From: Flavonifractor sp. An10
Lineage (GTDB): Bacteria > Bacillota > Clostridia > Oscillospirales > Oscillospiraceae
Assembly (NCBI RefSeq): GCF_002161215.1
Contig: NZ_NFMB01000005.1
Coordinates: 1-64,000 of the forward strand
Direction: 5' to 3'
DNA length: 64,000 nt
The notes beneath the pieces were generated by a model. That model was not told the DNA's origin. It saw nothing but the letters and a program-made list of their open reading frames with translations, and ran no database searches. A program made the translations under genes and the position numbers. Positions 1-8,141 of the stretch are shown here, one piece after another; within the stretch, counting starts at the first letter, position 1; each line of letters starts with the position of its first letter.

Positions 1-272
1 ATGAAGAAGCCCTTTTCCTGCACCAGCCCCTCCCGGGCCTCCTCAGCCTCCTCGTCGGACAGCTTGGCGTAGTCAAAATCGGCATTCCCGGCCTCAATCT
101 CACCGGCGTTGATGTAATTGCAGAGGTTTTCCGAGATGTAGCGGTAGAACATGGTGCCCAGCACGTAGTTCTTGAAATCCCAGCCGTCCACCGCGCCCCG
201 CAGCTCATCCGCGATGGCCCAGATCGCCCGGTGTAGCTCGTCCCGCTCCTGCTCTTTCCTGATATCAGCCAC
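1..272 (-). CDS. hsdM: Type I restriction-modification methyltransferase subunit, N-terminal part (cut by window edge)
   Basis: Codes for the first 90 residues of what looks like the M subunit of a type I restriction-modification enzyme, which methylates adenine and, with HsdS and HsdR, restricts foreign DNA. The visible part is the helical HsdM N-terminal domain, with the typical LRGAVDGWDFKNYVLG and MFYRYISENL stretches near residues 20-45. The SAM-binding and NPPY motifs would lie beyond the left edge. I chose the GTG at 272 because GGAGG stands at 281-285 on this strand; no ATG fits the family start. It overlaps the end of the upstream HTH gene by 8 bases, so the two are probably translationally coupled. 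Integrity of the rest of the gene cannot be judged. Confidence 0.85.
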   Translation of the reverse strand, partial: MADIRKEQERDELHRAIWAIADELRGAVDGWDFKNYVLGTMFYRYISENLCNYINAGEIEAGNADFDYAKLSDEEAEEAREGLVQEKGFF

Positions 273-495
273 AGTGGTGTCCTCCAAAATTTATTTTGAT
301 GCGCATCGGATCAGCGACTTCCTTTTCCCCTTTCGGGAACCGCGGATCAGGGGGCTTTTTCGCATCCGGCGGCAACAGCCAGGTCTTTCCTGCCTTGACC
401 GTCCCCGGGATTCGCCCCTGAGCGCAGAGCAAGGCCACCCGACGAGGTGAGATTCCCCATAACTCTGCCGCCTGTTTCGTCGTCAAAAATTCCAT
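265..495 (-). CDS. Small helix-turn-helix protein preceding hsdM
   Basis: A 76-residue protein beginning MEFLTTKQAAELWGISPRRV, the pattern of an excisionase/MerR-like winged HTH that reads a DNA site with its second helix. The basic, proline-rich tail carries no other recognisable domain. The ATG at 495 was chosen over an upstream in-frame ATG (528) because an AGAGGG ribosome binding site precedes it and the HTH starts there. Such small HTH proteins are frequent at the head of type I restriction operons and probably control them (inference). The end overlaps the hsdM start by 8 bases. Confidence 0.7.
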   Translation of the reverse strand: MEFLTTKQAAELWGISPRRVALLCAQGRIPGTVKAGKTWLLPPDAKKPPDPRFPKGEKEVADPMRIKINFGGHHCG

Positions 496-655
496 AGAGC
501 ATCCCTCTATATTCCAAATTTCTACCAAATATTATATTCGGTCACCTGAATATAAGCAAGATGGTTTTTAATCTACAGTATAGAAAAACAACTGTCCAAT
601 AAGCCGGTCTTGCGCTTTGGATACTAAAATAGATAACAGCAAAAGTGTCGCAATC

Positions 656-684
656 TTGTATTCTTAACTTCAACACGGTACAAT
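656..684 (+). promoter_or_regulatory. Sigma-A type promoter of the esterase gene
   Basis: TTGTAT and TACAAT separated by exactly 17 bases, about 45 bases upstream of the esterase start. The rest of the 496-730 spacer is A/T rich and shows nothing else I can name. Confidence 0.5.
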
Positions 685-730
685 AAATGACGCTACAAAT
701 TTGGTATACATGGAAAATGGGTGACTTCGG

Positions 731-1405
731 ATGAGTTCCTTTACAATAGCAGAAAAGGGCGTAGATATTTTTCCAAGCACTGAAACAACTGCACCCACCA
801 TCTATCTCAACACTTTCTCTGGCGAAGGTCAGAAGATATATGAGGCTGCTCGGGCTGCCAACTACCCACAGTTCGCATTGGTGGCCATCAGCGACTTGGA
901 TTGGAACCATGACATGGCCCCGTGGGACAGACCAGCGGCGTTCAAGAACGGGGAACCTTTCATCGGCGGTGCGGACGACTACCTGCGGCTGCTGGTGGAG
1001 GAGATCATGCCCAGAGCAGAGAAAGAACTGTCCGGTCCTCCGGCGTGGCGGGGGATCGCCGGATACTCCTTGGCCGGGTTATTCGCCCTGTACGCTATCT
1101 ACCGGACGGATGTGTTCTCCCGGGTGGGGTGTATGTCCGGTTCCCTCTGGTTTCCTGGTTTCAAGGAATATGTCTTTTCCCATGAGCCGAAGCGCCGGCC
1201 GGACTGCATCTACTTCTCCCTGGGGGACAAAGAGGCCAAGACCCGCAATTCGGTTCTGAAAACAGTACAGGAAAATACAGAAGAGATCCAGGCTTTTTAC
1301 CAGAGCAAAGGCATCGACACGGTGTTCCAGTTAAATCCCGGCAACCACTTTGTCCAGGGGATCGAACGGACCATTGCGGGCATTCAGTGGCTGTTGCGCA
1401 GATAG
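731..1405 (+). CDS. Alpha/beta hydrolase, esterase D/enterochelin-esterase-like
   Basis: A 224-residue cytoplasmic alpha/beta hydrolase without a signal peptide. The nucleophile elbow GYSLAG lies at residues 111-116 (Ser113). Asp166 in SLGDKE and His206 in PGNHF complete a plausible catalytic triad, spaced as in the esterase D / enterochelin esterase family. It should hydrolyse a carboxylic ester; the natural substrate cannot be read from the sequence. The ATG at 731 follows only a weak GGTGA box. It stands alone behind its own promoter (656-684) and the next gene also has its own promoter, so it is probably monocistronic. Confidence 0.75.
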   Translation: MSSFTIAEKGVDIFPSTETTAPTIYLNTFSGEGQKIYEAARAANYPQFALVAISDLDWNHDMAPWDRPAAFKNGEPFIGGADDYLRLLVEEIMPRAEKELSGPPAWRGIAGYSLAGLFALYAIYRTDVFSRVGCMSGSLWFPGFKEYVFSHEPKRRPDCIYFSLGDKEAKTRNSVLKTVQENTEEIQAFYQSKGIDTVFQLNPGNHFVQGIERTIAGIQWLLRR

Positions 1406-1476
1406 AGGATGGTCTTCGGCCTTTATTCTTTGAATAGGTGTGTGAAAAATTGATACGCCCGCCGCGCAGAAAAGAC

Positions 1477-1505
1477 TTGCTTAACACCCTCTACAGAGGT
1501 ACAAT
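1477..1505 (+). promoter_or_regulatory. Promoter of the small CxCxxC protein gene
   Basis: TTGCTT and TACAAT spaced by 17 bases. The leader to the start at 1639 is about 130 bases long and contains an inverted stretch around 1560-1615 that could fold, but no known riboswitch is recognisable. Confidence 0.45.
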
Positions 1506-1638
1506 AGCCCAAACAGCAGAAAGGATTAAAATAATGGGTTATCACCGTTTTTCTTCTTGGCAGATAGGCTGCCTGTAAGAGAGCATGTTTCCTTGACGAC
1601 TCTTGCAGGCGGCCCGAACTGTCAAGGAGTGAGCACAA

Positions 1639-1887
1639 TTGAACAGAGACCGCAGTTACTATCGCAAACAGCGCATGCGTGCGATTCATCGCAAGGAAAC
1701 GATCCTCCGCCAGCTTGGAGGAGAAGAGAATGTCCTTGCGTGGGAACACGGCGCCGCCGGACGGCTGTCCAAGGGGAAGATCCACTGCTCCTGCTGGATG
1801 TGCCGCAGGAAGTCGTATGATGAACCCCAGATCCGGGATAGGCGAGCGGCCATGGATGCCGCCCAGCAGCTGCTGGAAATCGTGTAA
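1639..1887 (+). CDS. Conserved small basic protein with CxCxxC motif
   Basis: An 82-residue, strongly basic protein with TTG start, supported by AAGGAG nine bases upstream. Residues 44-55 read SKGKIHCSCWMC, giving a C50-x-C52-xx-C55 cluster that could hold a metal. From memory, small proteins with the same GKIHCSC core occur in Firmicutes, sometimes beside the RNA ligase RtcB, which suggests an RNA-related role. No RtcB is present here and the function is unknown. It is followed directly by a strong terminator, so it is a single-gene unit. Confidence 0.65.
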   Translation: MNRDRSYYRKQRMRAIHRKETILRQLGGEENVLAWEHGAAGRLSKGKIHCSCWMCRRKSYDEPQIRDRRAAMDAAQQLLEIV

Positions 1888-1898
1888 CTTCTCTCACG

Positions 1899-1960
1899 AA
1901 AAAACGCTTCCGGGCCGGGGCTGGCAGATACCTGCCGCCCCTGGTCAGGAAGCGTTTTTG
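1899..1960 (+). terminator. Rho-independent terminator after the CxCxxC gene
   Basis: AAAAACGCTTCC at 1900-1911 pairs with GGAAGCGTTTTT at 1948-1959, with an inner GC-rich loop and a run of T. Confidence 0.8.
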
Positions 1961-2091
1961 ACCCCATATTTGACCACAGTCAGGGCCGGAACACGTGGAA
2001 ACAGCGGATTTAAGAGCGTCAAAAAATATTCAATACCGAGAAGAAAGTGCCGAAAAGCACTGTAAATCACCATAAAAAATTTGGTTCAAGC

Positions 2092-2137
2092 GTTTGGGAG
2101 CTGGATGTCGTGCGTTCGAGTCGCGCTACTCGGGCCA
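2092..2137 (+). pseudogene. 3' half of a tRNA-Pro(TGG)-like gene (integration scar)
   Basis: The sequence reads as the 3' half of a tRNA: anticodon loop TTTGGGA (2093-2099, anticodon TGG), 3' anticodon stem GCTGG, five-base variable loop, T arm GTGCG-TTCGAGT-CGCGC (2110-2126), acceptor strand TACTCGG and CCA (2135-2137). The upstream bases do not form the matching 5' half. The discriminator base is G rather than the A usual for tRNA-Pro. A tRNA 3' end left behind by an element that integrated in the anticodon loop explains this best. The spacer 1961-2305 otherwise holds only the terminator and hairpin listed next. Confidence 0.55.
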
Positions 2138-2171
2138 AATCCGTCAAAGCCTTATAGCTTTGACGGATTTT
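2138..2171 (+). terminator. Terminator downstream of the tRNA 3' half
   Basis: AATCCGTCAAAGC pairs with GCTTTGACGGATT around a CTTATA loop and is followed by T residues. It directly abuts the CCA end, as expected for a genuine tRNA transcription unit. Confidence 0.75.
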
Positions 2172-2184
2172 CATTGTAAGTGAA

Positions 2185-2207
2185 AACCACCGGCAGTGCC
2201 GGTGGTT
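2185..2207. repeat. Perfect hairpin upstream of the IS200 remnant
   Basis: AACCACCGGC and GCCGGTGGTT are exact complements around a 3-base loop, about 100 bases before the IS200 tnpA start. IS200/IS605 elements carry a subterminal hairpin at the left end, so this is probably the left end of that element. Confidence 0.45.
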
Positions 2208-2305
2208 CCAAAAAGCTTTAGCTATACAGAAAAAAGTATTCTCCTTTGGTAAGATAGCGGAGGTCTGCCAACCGCCACAACAACCAAAGGAGGAATCAAG
2301 TCTAG

Positions 2306-2443
2306 GTGAAACTTGACGTATCGAGTTTAGCACACACGAAGTGGGAATGTAAGTATCATATTGTGTTTGCGCCCAAATATCGAAGGCAGGTCATATATGG
2401 GAAGATACAGCAAGATATTGGCCAGATGTTAAGGAAAAATTAA
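2306..2443 (+). pseudogene. tnpA: IS200/IS605-family transposase, N-terminal fragment
   Basis: A GTG-started frame preceded by AAAGGAGG encodes 45 residues that match the beginning of the IS200 TnpA Y1 transposase (SSLAHTKWECKYHIVFAPKY), then stops at TAA 2441-2443. The family is about 150 residues long; the HUH motif and the catalytic tyrosine are missing, so the copy is dead. It is directly followed by an IS5-type fragment. Confidence 0.8.
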
Positions 2444-2480
2444 AGTTGCACAAAAAGAGCAGATATGCGAAACTAGAGGT

Positions 2481-2836
2481 ATAAAACGCTATGAATTAAC
2501 AGCAGAACAATGGAAACGTGTCAAACCTCTTCTGCCGCCGGAAGAAACCGGGAAGCGTGGCCGCCCCCCGCAAGGATAACCGGACAATGCTGAACAGGAT
2601 GCTCTGGATTGCCAGAAGCGATGCCCAGTGGAGGGAACTGCCGGAGGCTTACGGCCCCTGGCAGTCCGTGTATGCCCGATTCGCCAAATGGCGGGATAAT
2701 GGCACACTGGAAACCGTGTTTCACGCATTGTCTGAGGATGCGGATATGGAAAATCTAAGCATAGATTCCACCTGCATCAAGGTACACGAAAGCGCCAATG
2801 GTGGGGGGAAAACAGAGGATAAGGCAGTTGGCCGTA
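2481..2836 (+). pseudogene. IS5-family transposase, broken N-terminal fragment
   Basis: Residues reading KRYELTAEQWKRVKPLLPPE start at 2484, with the expected ATG changed to ATA at 2481. A frame change at the C run near 2560-2565 is needed to continue into DNRTMLNRMLWIARSDAQW and IDSTCIKVHESANGG. The homology stops near 2836, where it runs straight into an IS256 transposase. The start mutation, frame change and truncation together mean it cannot make transposase. Confidence 0.75.
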
Positions 2837-3402
2837 GCCGAATTCATGGAGAACGGCCTGGAGGCGGAACTGGATGACGAACTGGGCTGCAGCAAGTATG
2901 ACTACAAAAATAAGGACACGGATAACATCCGCAATGGACACAGCAGTAAGACGCTGCGTACGAGCTTTGGCGATGTAGAAGTATCCGTGCCCCGGAACCG
3001 GAAAGGCGAGTTTGAGCCGCAGGTGCTGAAACAGGACCAGGCCAGCATCAGTCAGGACATCGAGGAAAAGATTCTGTCGATGTATGCCAAGGGGATGACC
3101 ACTGGAGATATCGAGGCCCATATTCAGGATATCTACGGTATTTCAGTCTCAGACAGTACGGTCAGCCGGATCACAGACAAGATTCTGCCTATGGCCAAAG
3201 AGTGGCCGCAGCGGCCGCTGGAGGCCATCTATGCGGTGGTATTTCTGGATGCCATCCACTACCATGTCCGCAGCGAGGGGCAGATTGTAAAGAAGGCGGT
3301 GTATATTGCCATAAGCATCGATCTGGATGGCCGGAAGGATGTACTGGGCATGTGGGTAGGCGAAAATGAGAGCGCTAAGTTCTGGGCGACCGTGCTCAAC
3401 GG
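2837..3402 (+). pseudogene. IS256-family (mutator) transposase, 5'-truncated and 3'-truncated
   Basis: In frame from EFMENGLEAELDDELG to FWATVLNG near 3402 the sequence is an IS256-type transposase, including the SRITDKILP and VVFLDAIHYHVRSEGQ parts with a catalytic Asp (LDA). Roughly the first 30 and the last 170 residues of the family are missing. After VLNG the frame enters unrelated sequence (GQSQILC) and stops. A related C-terminal piece lies just downstream in the opposite orientation (3574-3861), so deletion or inversion broke the element. Confidence 0.8.
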
Positions 3403-3573
3403 GGGGCAATCCCAAATTCTGTGTAACCGCCAAAAGCGGTGCAAATAGAGTGAAATTTATCATGGGCGGCAGACGGGTAATCGGCTGCCGCCTTGTTAAC
3501 AACATAACGCCAGCGGGACGGGATATCAAGGCGCAGCCATTCATATCCCCTCTGCCATCGATCTGAACCGGCG

Positions 3574-3861
3574 CTACTCAGGCATGCGCTCGGCGAAATA
3601 AACGGCCATCCGGGCGTAGATCACACTCCAGTCCTGCTGCCGGCCGGTCCACTTTTTCGTGATGTCCACCATGGCCAGATACAACATTTTCAGCAGGCTG
3701 TCGTCGGTAGAAAACACGGATTTGGCTTTGGTCACCTTGCTCAGCTGGCGGTTGAAGCCCTCGATGGCGTTGGTGGTGCAAATCAGCCGCCGCAACTTCT
3801 GAGGGTACTTGAAATAGGTGCTCAGGTTTGCCCAGTTGTCCCTCCAGGACTGGGAGATTTT
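3574..3861 (-). pseudogene. IS256-family transposase, C-terminal fragment (inverted)
   Basis: Minus-strand reading from KISQSWRDNWANLSTYFKYP through AIEGFNRQLSKVTKAKSVF to VYFAERMPE is the C-terminal third of an IS256 transposase. It is fused at its 5' end to the chromate transporter remnant, which shows where the insertion entered that gene. Confidence 0.8.
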
Positions 3862-3865
3862 CTGA

Positions 3866-4062
3866 AACCGCGATGGCTCCAGGAGAAGGCTGCGCAATCG
3901 CGGTCAGATCCATCATCTCCTCTTCCTCGATCCAGTGCAGTTCTTCCACAAACTTTTTGCGCATGACATGAGTGGAATTATAACAAATCCGCCGCCAAAT
4001 ATACACGCGCTGAGTTGAAAGGTAGATAAAAATAGCTTTTTGAATTGCCATACGTCTTTCAA
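3866..4062 (-). pseudogene. chrA: Chromate transporter (ChrA family), N-terminal remnant
   Basis: An AGGAGG site (4071-4076) precedes a TTG start at 4062. The first frame reads LFLSTFQLSACIFGGGFVIIPLM, the TFGGGY-IPLM signature of ChrA-type transporters. A small duplication (ATGTC) near 3962 shifts the frame, after which MRKKFVEELHWIEEEEMMDL and AIAQPSPGAIAV continue the family pattern. The gene is then cut by the inverted IS256 fragment. ChrA proteins export chromate, or in paired form act as uncharacterised anion carriers; this remnant is not functional. Confidence 0.75.
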
Positions 4063-4246
4063 GGCTCTGACCTCCTATCGCTCTGCTTCGGAGTATTCCA
4101 CCTGCAGACCACTACAGCTGCGGAATGGATCTGCCCGCAGAAAGGCTTTCCTCCGTGGAAGCCGTGTGATACAATATAAACTCAGATTTCCAATGTTTGC
4201 AGGCGGGGACAACAGGATGTCGTCTCCCGAAATGGGGGCAGAAAGA

Positions 4247-6751
4247 ATGGACGAAAGAAAGCGGCAGGAGCGAGGGCCGGACAAAATCCAGATCCGGGGC
4301 GCCAGGGTTCACAATCTGAAAAACATCGACGTAGAGGTGCCGCTGAACCGGATCGTGGGCATTGCCGGGGTCTCCGGCTCCGGAAAATCCTCTTTGGCGC
4401 TGGGGGTGCTGTATGCCGAGGGCTCCCGGCGATATCTGGAGGCCCTGTCCACCTACACCCGCCGCCGGATGACCCAGGCGGCCCGGGCGGATGTGGACGA
4501 GGTGCTGTATGTCCCGGCGGCCCTGGCCCTCCACCAGCGGCCCGGCGTGCCGGGCATCCGCAGCACCTTCGGCACGGGGACGGAGCTGCTCAACAGCCTG
4601 CGGCTGATGTACTCCCGCCTGGCCAGCCACCGCTGCCCCAACGGGCACTATGTGCCGCCCTCCCTGGCGGTGGCGGCGGGGCAGGCACTGAGCTGCCCGG
4701 AGTGCGGCGCCCGCTTCTACGCCCCCGGTGCCGAGGAGCTGGCCTTCAACAGCCAGGGGGCCTGCCGCACCTGCGGCGGCACCGGCGTGGTACGGGCGGT
4801 AGACCGCTCCACCCTGGTGCCTGATGAGTCCCTGACCATCGATCAGGGCGCGGTGGCGCCCTGGAACAGCCTCATGTGGTCGCTGATGACCGACGTGTGC
4901 CGGGCCATGGGCGTGCGGACGGATGTGCCCTTCCGGGAGCTGACGCCGGAGGAGAAGGACATCGTCTACAACGGCCCGGCGGAGAAGAAGCACATCCTCT
5001 ACCGGGGCAAGAAGCTGGATCAGGCCACAGAGCTGGACTTTACCTATTATAATGCGGTGTACACCGTGGAAAACGCCCTGTCCAAGGTAAAGGACGAGAA
5101 GGGCATGAAGCGGGTGGAGAGATTCCTGCGGGAGGACGTGTGCCCCCACTGCGGCGGCACCCGTCTGTCCGAGGCGGCCCGGGCGCCCCGGCTCCGGGGC
5201 ATCGGCCTGGACGAGGCCTGCAAGCTGTCCCTGGAGGCGCTGGCGGGCTGGGTGGCGGGGGTGCCCGCCTCCCTGCCCCGGGAGATGCGCCCCATGGCCG
5301 AGCGCATCTGCGAGTCCTTCCAGACGGCTGCCCGGCGGCTCATGGAGCTGGGGCTGGGGTATCTGACCCTGGATCGGGCCGCCGCCACCCTCTCCACCGG
5401 GGAGCGGCAGCGGATGCAGCTGGCCCGGGCGGTGCGCAACCGCACCACAGGGGTGCTGTACGTGCTGGACGAGCCCTCCATCGGCCTGCACCCGGCCAAC
5501 ATGGCGGGGCTGACGGCGGTGATGGACGACCTGGTGGCGGACGGGAACTCCGTGCTGCTGGTGGATCACGATACCCAGATCCTGTCCCACGCGGACTGGA
5601 TCATCGAGATGGGGCCGGAGGCCGGGGCACGGGGCGGCCGGGTGGTGGCCCAGGGCACCGTGGAGGAGCTGGCCGCCAATGGGGACTCCCGGATCGGGCC
5701 CTTCCTGTCAGGACAGGCCCAGCCCATCGCCCGGCCCCGGGCCGCGGCCGGGGCGGTGTTTGCGGAGGGGGCCATCCGCCTGGAGACCGGCGCGATCCAC
5801 ACGGTGAAGCCCCTGGCGCTGGAGCTCCCCAAGGGGAAGCTGACGGTGGTGACGGGGGTCTCCGGCTCCGGCAAGACCACCCTGATTCTGGAGAGCCTGG
5901 TGCCCGGCCTGGAGGCGGTGACGGCCGGGAAGCCGCTGCCGGCCCATGTGAAGGCGGTGGAGGCGCCGGGGATTGGGCGGGTGAAGCTCATCGACGCCAC
6001 CCCCATCGGCATCAACATCCGCTCCACCGTGGCTACCTACGCCAACGTCCACGACGAGCTGCGGAAGCTCTACGCCCGAAGCCCGGCGGCCAAAGCCCTG
6101 GGGTACAAGGCGGGGGACTTCTCCTACAACACGGGAAAGCTCCGCTGCCCGGTGTGCGACGGCACCGGCTCCATCAGCCTGGATGTCCAGTTCCTGCCCG
6201 ATGTGGACATCCCCTGCCCGGCGTGCCGGGGCTCCCGGTACGGGAAGGACGCGGCCCTGGTGCGGCTCAAGACCCGCTCCGGCGCGGAGTTCACCCTGCC
6301 GGAGCTGATGGACATGGACATCCACGTGGCGCTGGACGCCTGCGCCGACTGGACGGTGGTTCACCAGCGGCTCCAGGTGCTGGAGGAGCTGGGTCTGGGC
6401 TATCTGACCCTGGGGGAGGACACCCCCAGCCTCTCCGGCGGGGAGGCCCAGCGGCTGAAGCTGGCCAGCGAGATGGGCCGGGGGCAGGCGGACACGGTCT
6501 TTGTCTTTGACGAGCCCACCATCGGCCTGCACCCCCTGGATGTGCGGACGCTGCTGGGGGTGTTCCAGACCCTGCTGGACAGCGGCGCCACCGTGGTGGT
6601 GATCGAGCACGATCTGGATGTGATCCGCAGCGCCGACTACCTGATTGATATGGGCCCCGGCGGCGGGGAGGCCGGCGGTGAGATCGTGGCCGCCGGCACG
6701 CCCGCCCAGGTGAGGCGGAACCCCCGGAGCATCACCGGGCGGTATCTGTGA
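4247..6751 (+). CDS. UvrA-like ABC ATPase (UvrA2 type, short form)
   Basis: An 834-residue double ABC ATPase of the excinuclease UvrA family. Walker A GVSGSGKSS occurs near residues 41-49 and again in the second half. Signature helices are LSTGERQ (first) and LSGGEAQ (second). Zinc-binding pairs CPECG, CRTCGG, CPHCGG, CPVCDG and CPACRG are present. At about 830 residues it is shorter than canonical UvrA (about 940), mainly in the insertion of the first half, as in the UvrA2/DrrC-like paralogues linked to DNA-damage or drug tolerance. The ATG at 4247 has GGGGG upstream; ATG 4217 is an alternative. It converges on the polymerase gene with a 14-base gap. Confidence 0.85.
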   Translation: MDERKRQERGPDKIQIRGARVHNLKNIDVEVPLNRIVGIAGVSGSGKSSLALGVLYAEGSRRYLEALSTYTRRRMTQAARADVDEVLYVPAALALHQRPGVPGIRSTFGTGTELLNSLRLMYSRLASHRCPNGHYVPPSLAVAAGQALSCPECGARFYAPGAEELAFNSQGACRTCGGTGVVRAVDRSTLVPDESLTIDQGAVAPWNSLMWSLMTDVCRAMGVRTDVPFRELTPEEKDIVYNGPAEKKHILYRGKKLDQATELDFTYYNAVYTVENALSKVKDEKGMKRVERFLREDVCPHCGGTRLSEAARAPRLRGIGLDEACKLSLEALAGWVAGVPASLPREMRPMAERICESFQTAARRLMELGLGYLTLDRAAATLSTGERQRMQLARAVRNRTTGVLYVLDEPSIGLHPANMAGLTAVMDDLVADGNSVLLVDHDTQILSHADWIIEMGPEAGARGGRVVAQGTVEELAANGDSRIGPFLSGQAQPIARPRAAAGAVFAEGAIRLETGAIHTVKPLALELPKGKLTVVTGVSGSGKTTLILESLVPGLEAVTAGKPLPAHVKAVEAPGIGRVKLIDATPIGINIRSTVATYANVHDELRKLYARSPAAKALGYKAGDFSYNTGKLRCPVCDGTGSISLDVQFLPDVDIPCPACRGSRYGKDAALVRLKTRSGAEFTLPELMDMDIHVALDACADWTVVHQRLQVLEELGLGYLTLGEDTPSLSGGEAQRLKLASEMGRGQADTVFVFDEPTIGLHPLDVRTLLGVFQTLLDSGATVVVIEHDLDVIRSADYLIDMGPGGGEAGGEIVAAGTPAQVRRNPRSITGRYL

Positions 6752-6765
6752 GGCGGGCACCCGGC

Positions 6766-8028
6766 TCAGCGGCCGCCGTCCCGGGCCAGCGTCCCCAGAA
6801 AACCGATGGGGTGGATGATGTGGCTGCCCTTGGCGTCCAGATCCAGGGCGGGATCCAGCAGCTGGATGCCCCGCCGGATGCCGGTGTAGCCGTACCTGGC
6901 CCGGATGCTGTCCACCGCCCGCTCCAGATCCTCCCGCTTCTGGCGGCGGACATCCTCGGGGAACAGGGAGAGCTGGGGCTCCTCGTCTGCCGGGGACAGC
7001 CCCGCTGCCCGGACGGACAGGCTGCGCACCGGCCGGGCCGGGCGGTTGGCCCGGAACAGCCGGAAGGCCGAAGCAAAGAGGTCGGTGGAATTGCTCACAG
7101 GAAACGCCAGCTTCTCCTGCCGCTCATAGCGCAGCAGGGTGTTGTCCCGGATGCCCAGCTGGACGGTGGAGCACAGGCTCCGCTGCTCCCGCAGGCGGGC
7201 GGCCACGCTCTCACACAGGGCGTAGAGGGTGATCTTCACGTCGTCGTCGCTGACCAGATCCCGTGGCGCGGTGGTGCTGTTGCCCACCGACTTCACCGGC
7301 GGTACGGCGCAGCAGGTAGACACCCCGGAGCAGTCCAGGCCGTTGGCAAAGCGCCACAGCATCACCCCCACCCTGCCCAGTACGGTGTGGAGGAAGGCGG
7401 GGCTGGCCCGGGCCAGCGCCCCGATGGTGCGGATGCCGTACCGCCCCAGCTTTTTGGCGGTGGCCGGCCCCACGTAGAGCAGGTCACCCACCGGCAGGGC
7501 CCACACCACCTGCCGGTAGTTCTCCCGGGTGATCACCGTGGTGGCGTCCGGCTTTTTGTAGTCGCTGCCCAGCTTGGCGAAGACCTTGTTGAAGGACACC
7601 CCCACCGACACGGTCAGGCCGATTTCCCGCTTGATCCGCGTCCGCAGGGTATCCGCAATCTGCCTCCCGTCCCCGAACAGACCGGCGCTGCCCCCCACAT
7701 CCAGCCAGCTCTCGTCCAGGCCGAAGGGCTCCACCTGGTCGGTGTACTGGAGGTAGAGCTCCCGCACCTGGCGGGAGAGCTCCAGATAGCGGCCGTAGCG
7801 GGGCGGCACCACCACCAGGCCGGGGCAGCGCAGCCTGGCCTCCCAGATGGCCTGCCCGGTGGCCACGCCGAAGGACTTTGCCTCGCCGCTCTTGGCCAGC
7901 ACGATGCCGTGCCGCAGGGCCGGGTCGCCGCACACCGCCACCGGCTTTCCCCGCAGAGCGGGGTTGTCCAGGCACTCCGCGCTGGCGTAGAAGTTGTTCA
8001 GATCGCTGTGCAGAATCACCCGCTCCAT
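6766..8028 (-). CDS. dinB: Y-family DNA polymerase IV/UmuC-like translesion polymerase
   Basis: A 420-residue error-prone polymerase that copies past damaged template bases. The N-terminal palm begins ILHSDLNNFYASAE with catalytic Asp9, and the second acidic pair is Asp105-Glu106 in GLDESWLDVGG. A helix-hairpin-helix region follows (LLYVGPATAKKLGRYGI). QLSLF at about 352-356 is a sliding-clamp binding motif. Its length fits the UvrX/UmuC-like Firmicutes group better than E. coli DinB (351). The ATG at 8028 is preceded by GGGAGG. A LexA-like box lies just upstream and the gene is divergent from the SRAP gene, which suggests shared control by DNA damage. Confidence 0.9.
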   Translation of the reverse strand: MERVILHSDLNNFYASAECLDNPALRGKPVAVCGDPALRHGIVLAKSGEAKSFGVATGQAIWEARLRCPGLVVVPPRYGRYLELSRQVRELYLQYTDQVEPFGLDESWLDVGGSAGLFGDGRQIADTLRTRIKREIGLTVSVGVSFNKVFAKLGSDYKKPDATTVITRENYRQVVWALPVGDLLYVGPATAKKLGRYGIRTIGALARASPAFLHTVLGRVGVMLWRFANGLDCSGVSTCCAVPPVKSVGNSTTAPRDLVSDDDVKITLYALCESVAARLREQRSLCSTVQLGIRDNTLLRYERQEKLAFPVSNSTDLFASAFRLFRANRPARPVRSLSVRAAGLSPADEEPQLSLFPEDVRRQKREDLERAVDSIRARYGYTGIRRGIQLLDPALDLDAKGSHIIHPIGFLGTLARDGGR

Positions 8029-8041
8029 GACGCCGCCTCCC

Positions 8042-8053
8042 GTACGTTTGTTC
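8042..8053. promoter_or_regulatory. Candidate LexA (SOS) box upstream of the polymerase gene
   Basis: GTACGTTTGTTC matches the Firmicutes LexA consensus GAAC-N4-GTTC with one mismatch. It lies just upstream of the GGGAGG site of the polymerase and downstream of a TATACT -10 on the same strand, a position suited to repression. Plus-strand TGATACAAT (about 8113-8121) is an extended -10 for the divergent SRAP gene. Confidence 0.4.
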
Positions 8054-8141
8054 TAGCATCAGTATAGGGCGGTGCCTCTCCAAATATCTACGAGTAAGTT
8101 CTGGTAGTTTTGTGATACAATATGGTACTGAGGTGAGCGCG

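Noticed and set aside
2481-2836. Programmed frameshift in the IS5-type transposase
   Set aside because: The C run could allow slippage, but the start codon is mutated and the gene is truncated, so a functional frameshift is not supported.
4112-5590. 492-residue minus-strand open frame opposite the UvrA-like gene
   Set aside because: It is a shadow of GC-rich codon structure: low-complexity Gly/His/Arg/Gln composition, no ribosome binding site, no family pattern.
5140-6510. Long plus-strand frame inside the UvrA-like gene
   Set aside because: Pro/Arg/Gly-rich shifted frame of the same gene; the real frame has intact Walker and signature motifs.
6748-8067. 439-residue plus-strand frame opposite the polymerase
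   Set aside because: Shadow frame; the minus strand encodes a complete Y-family polymerase.
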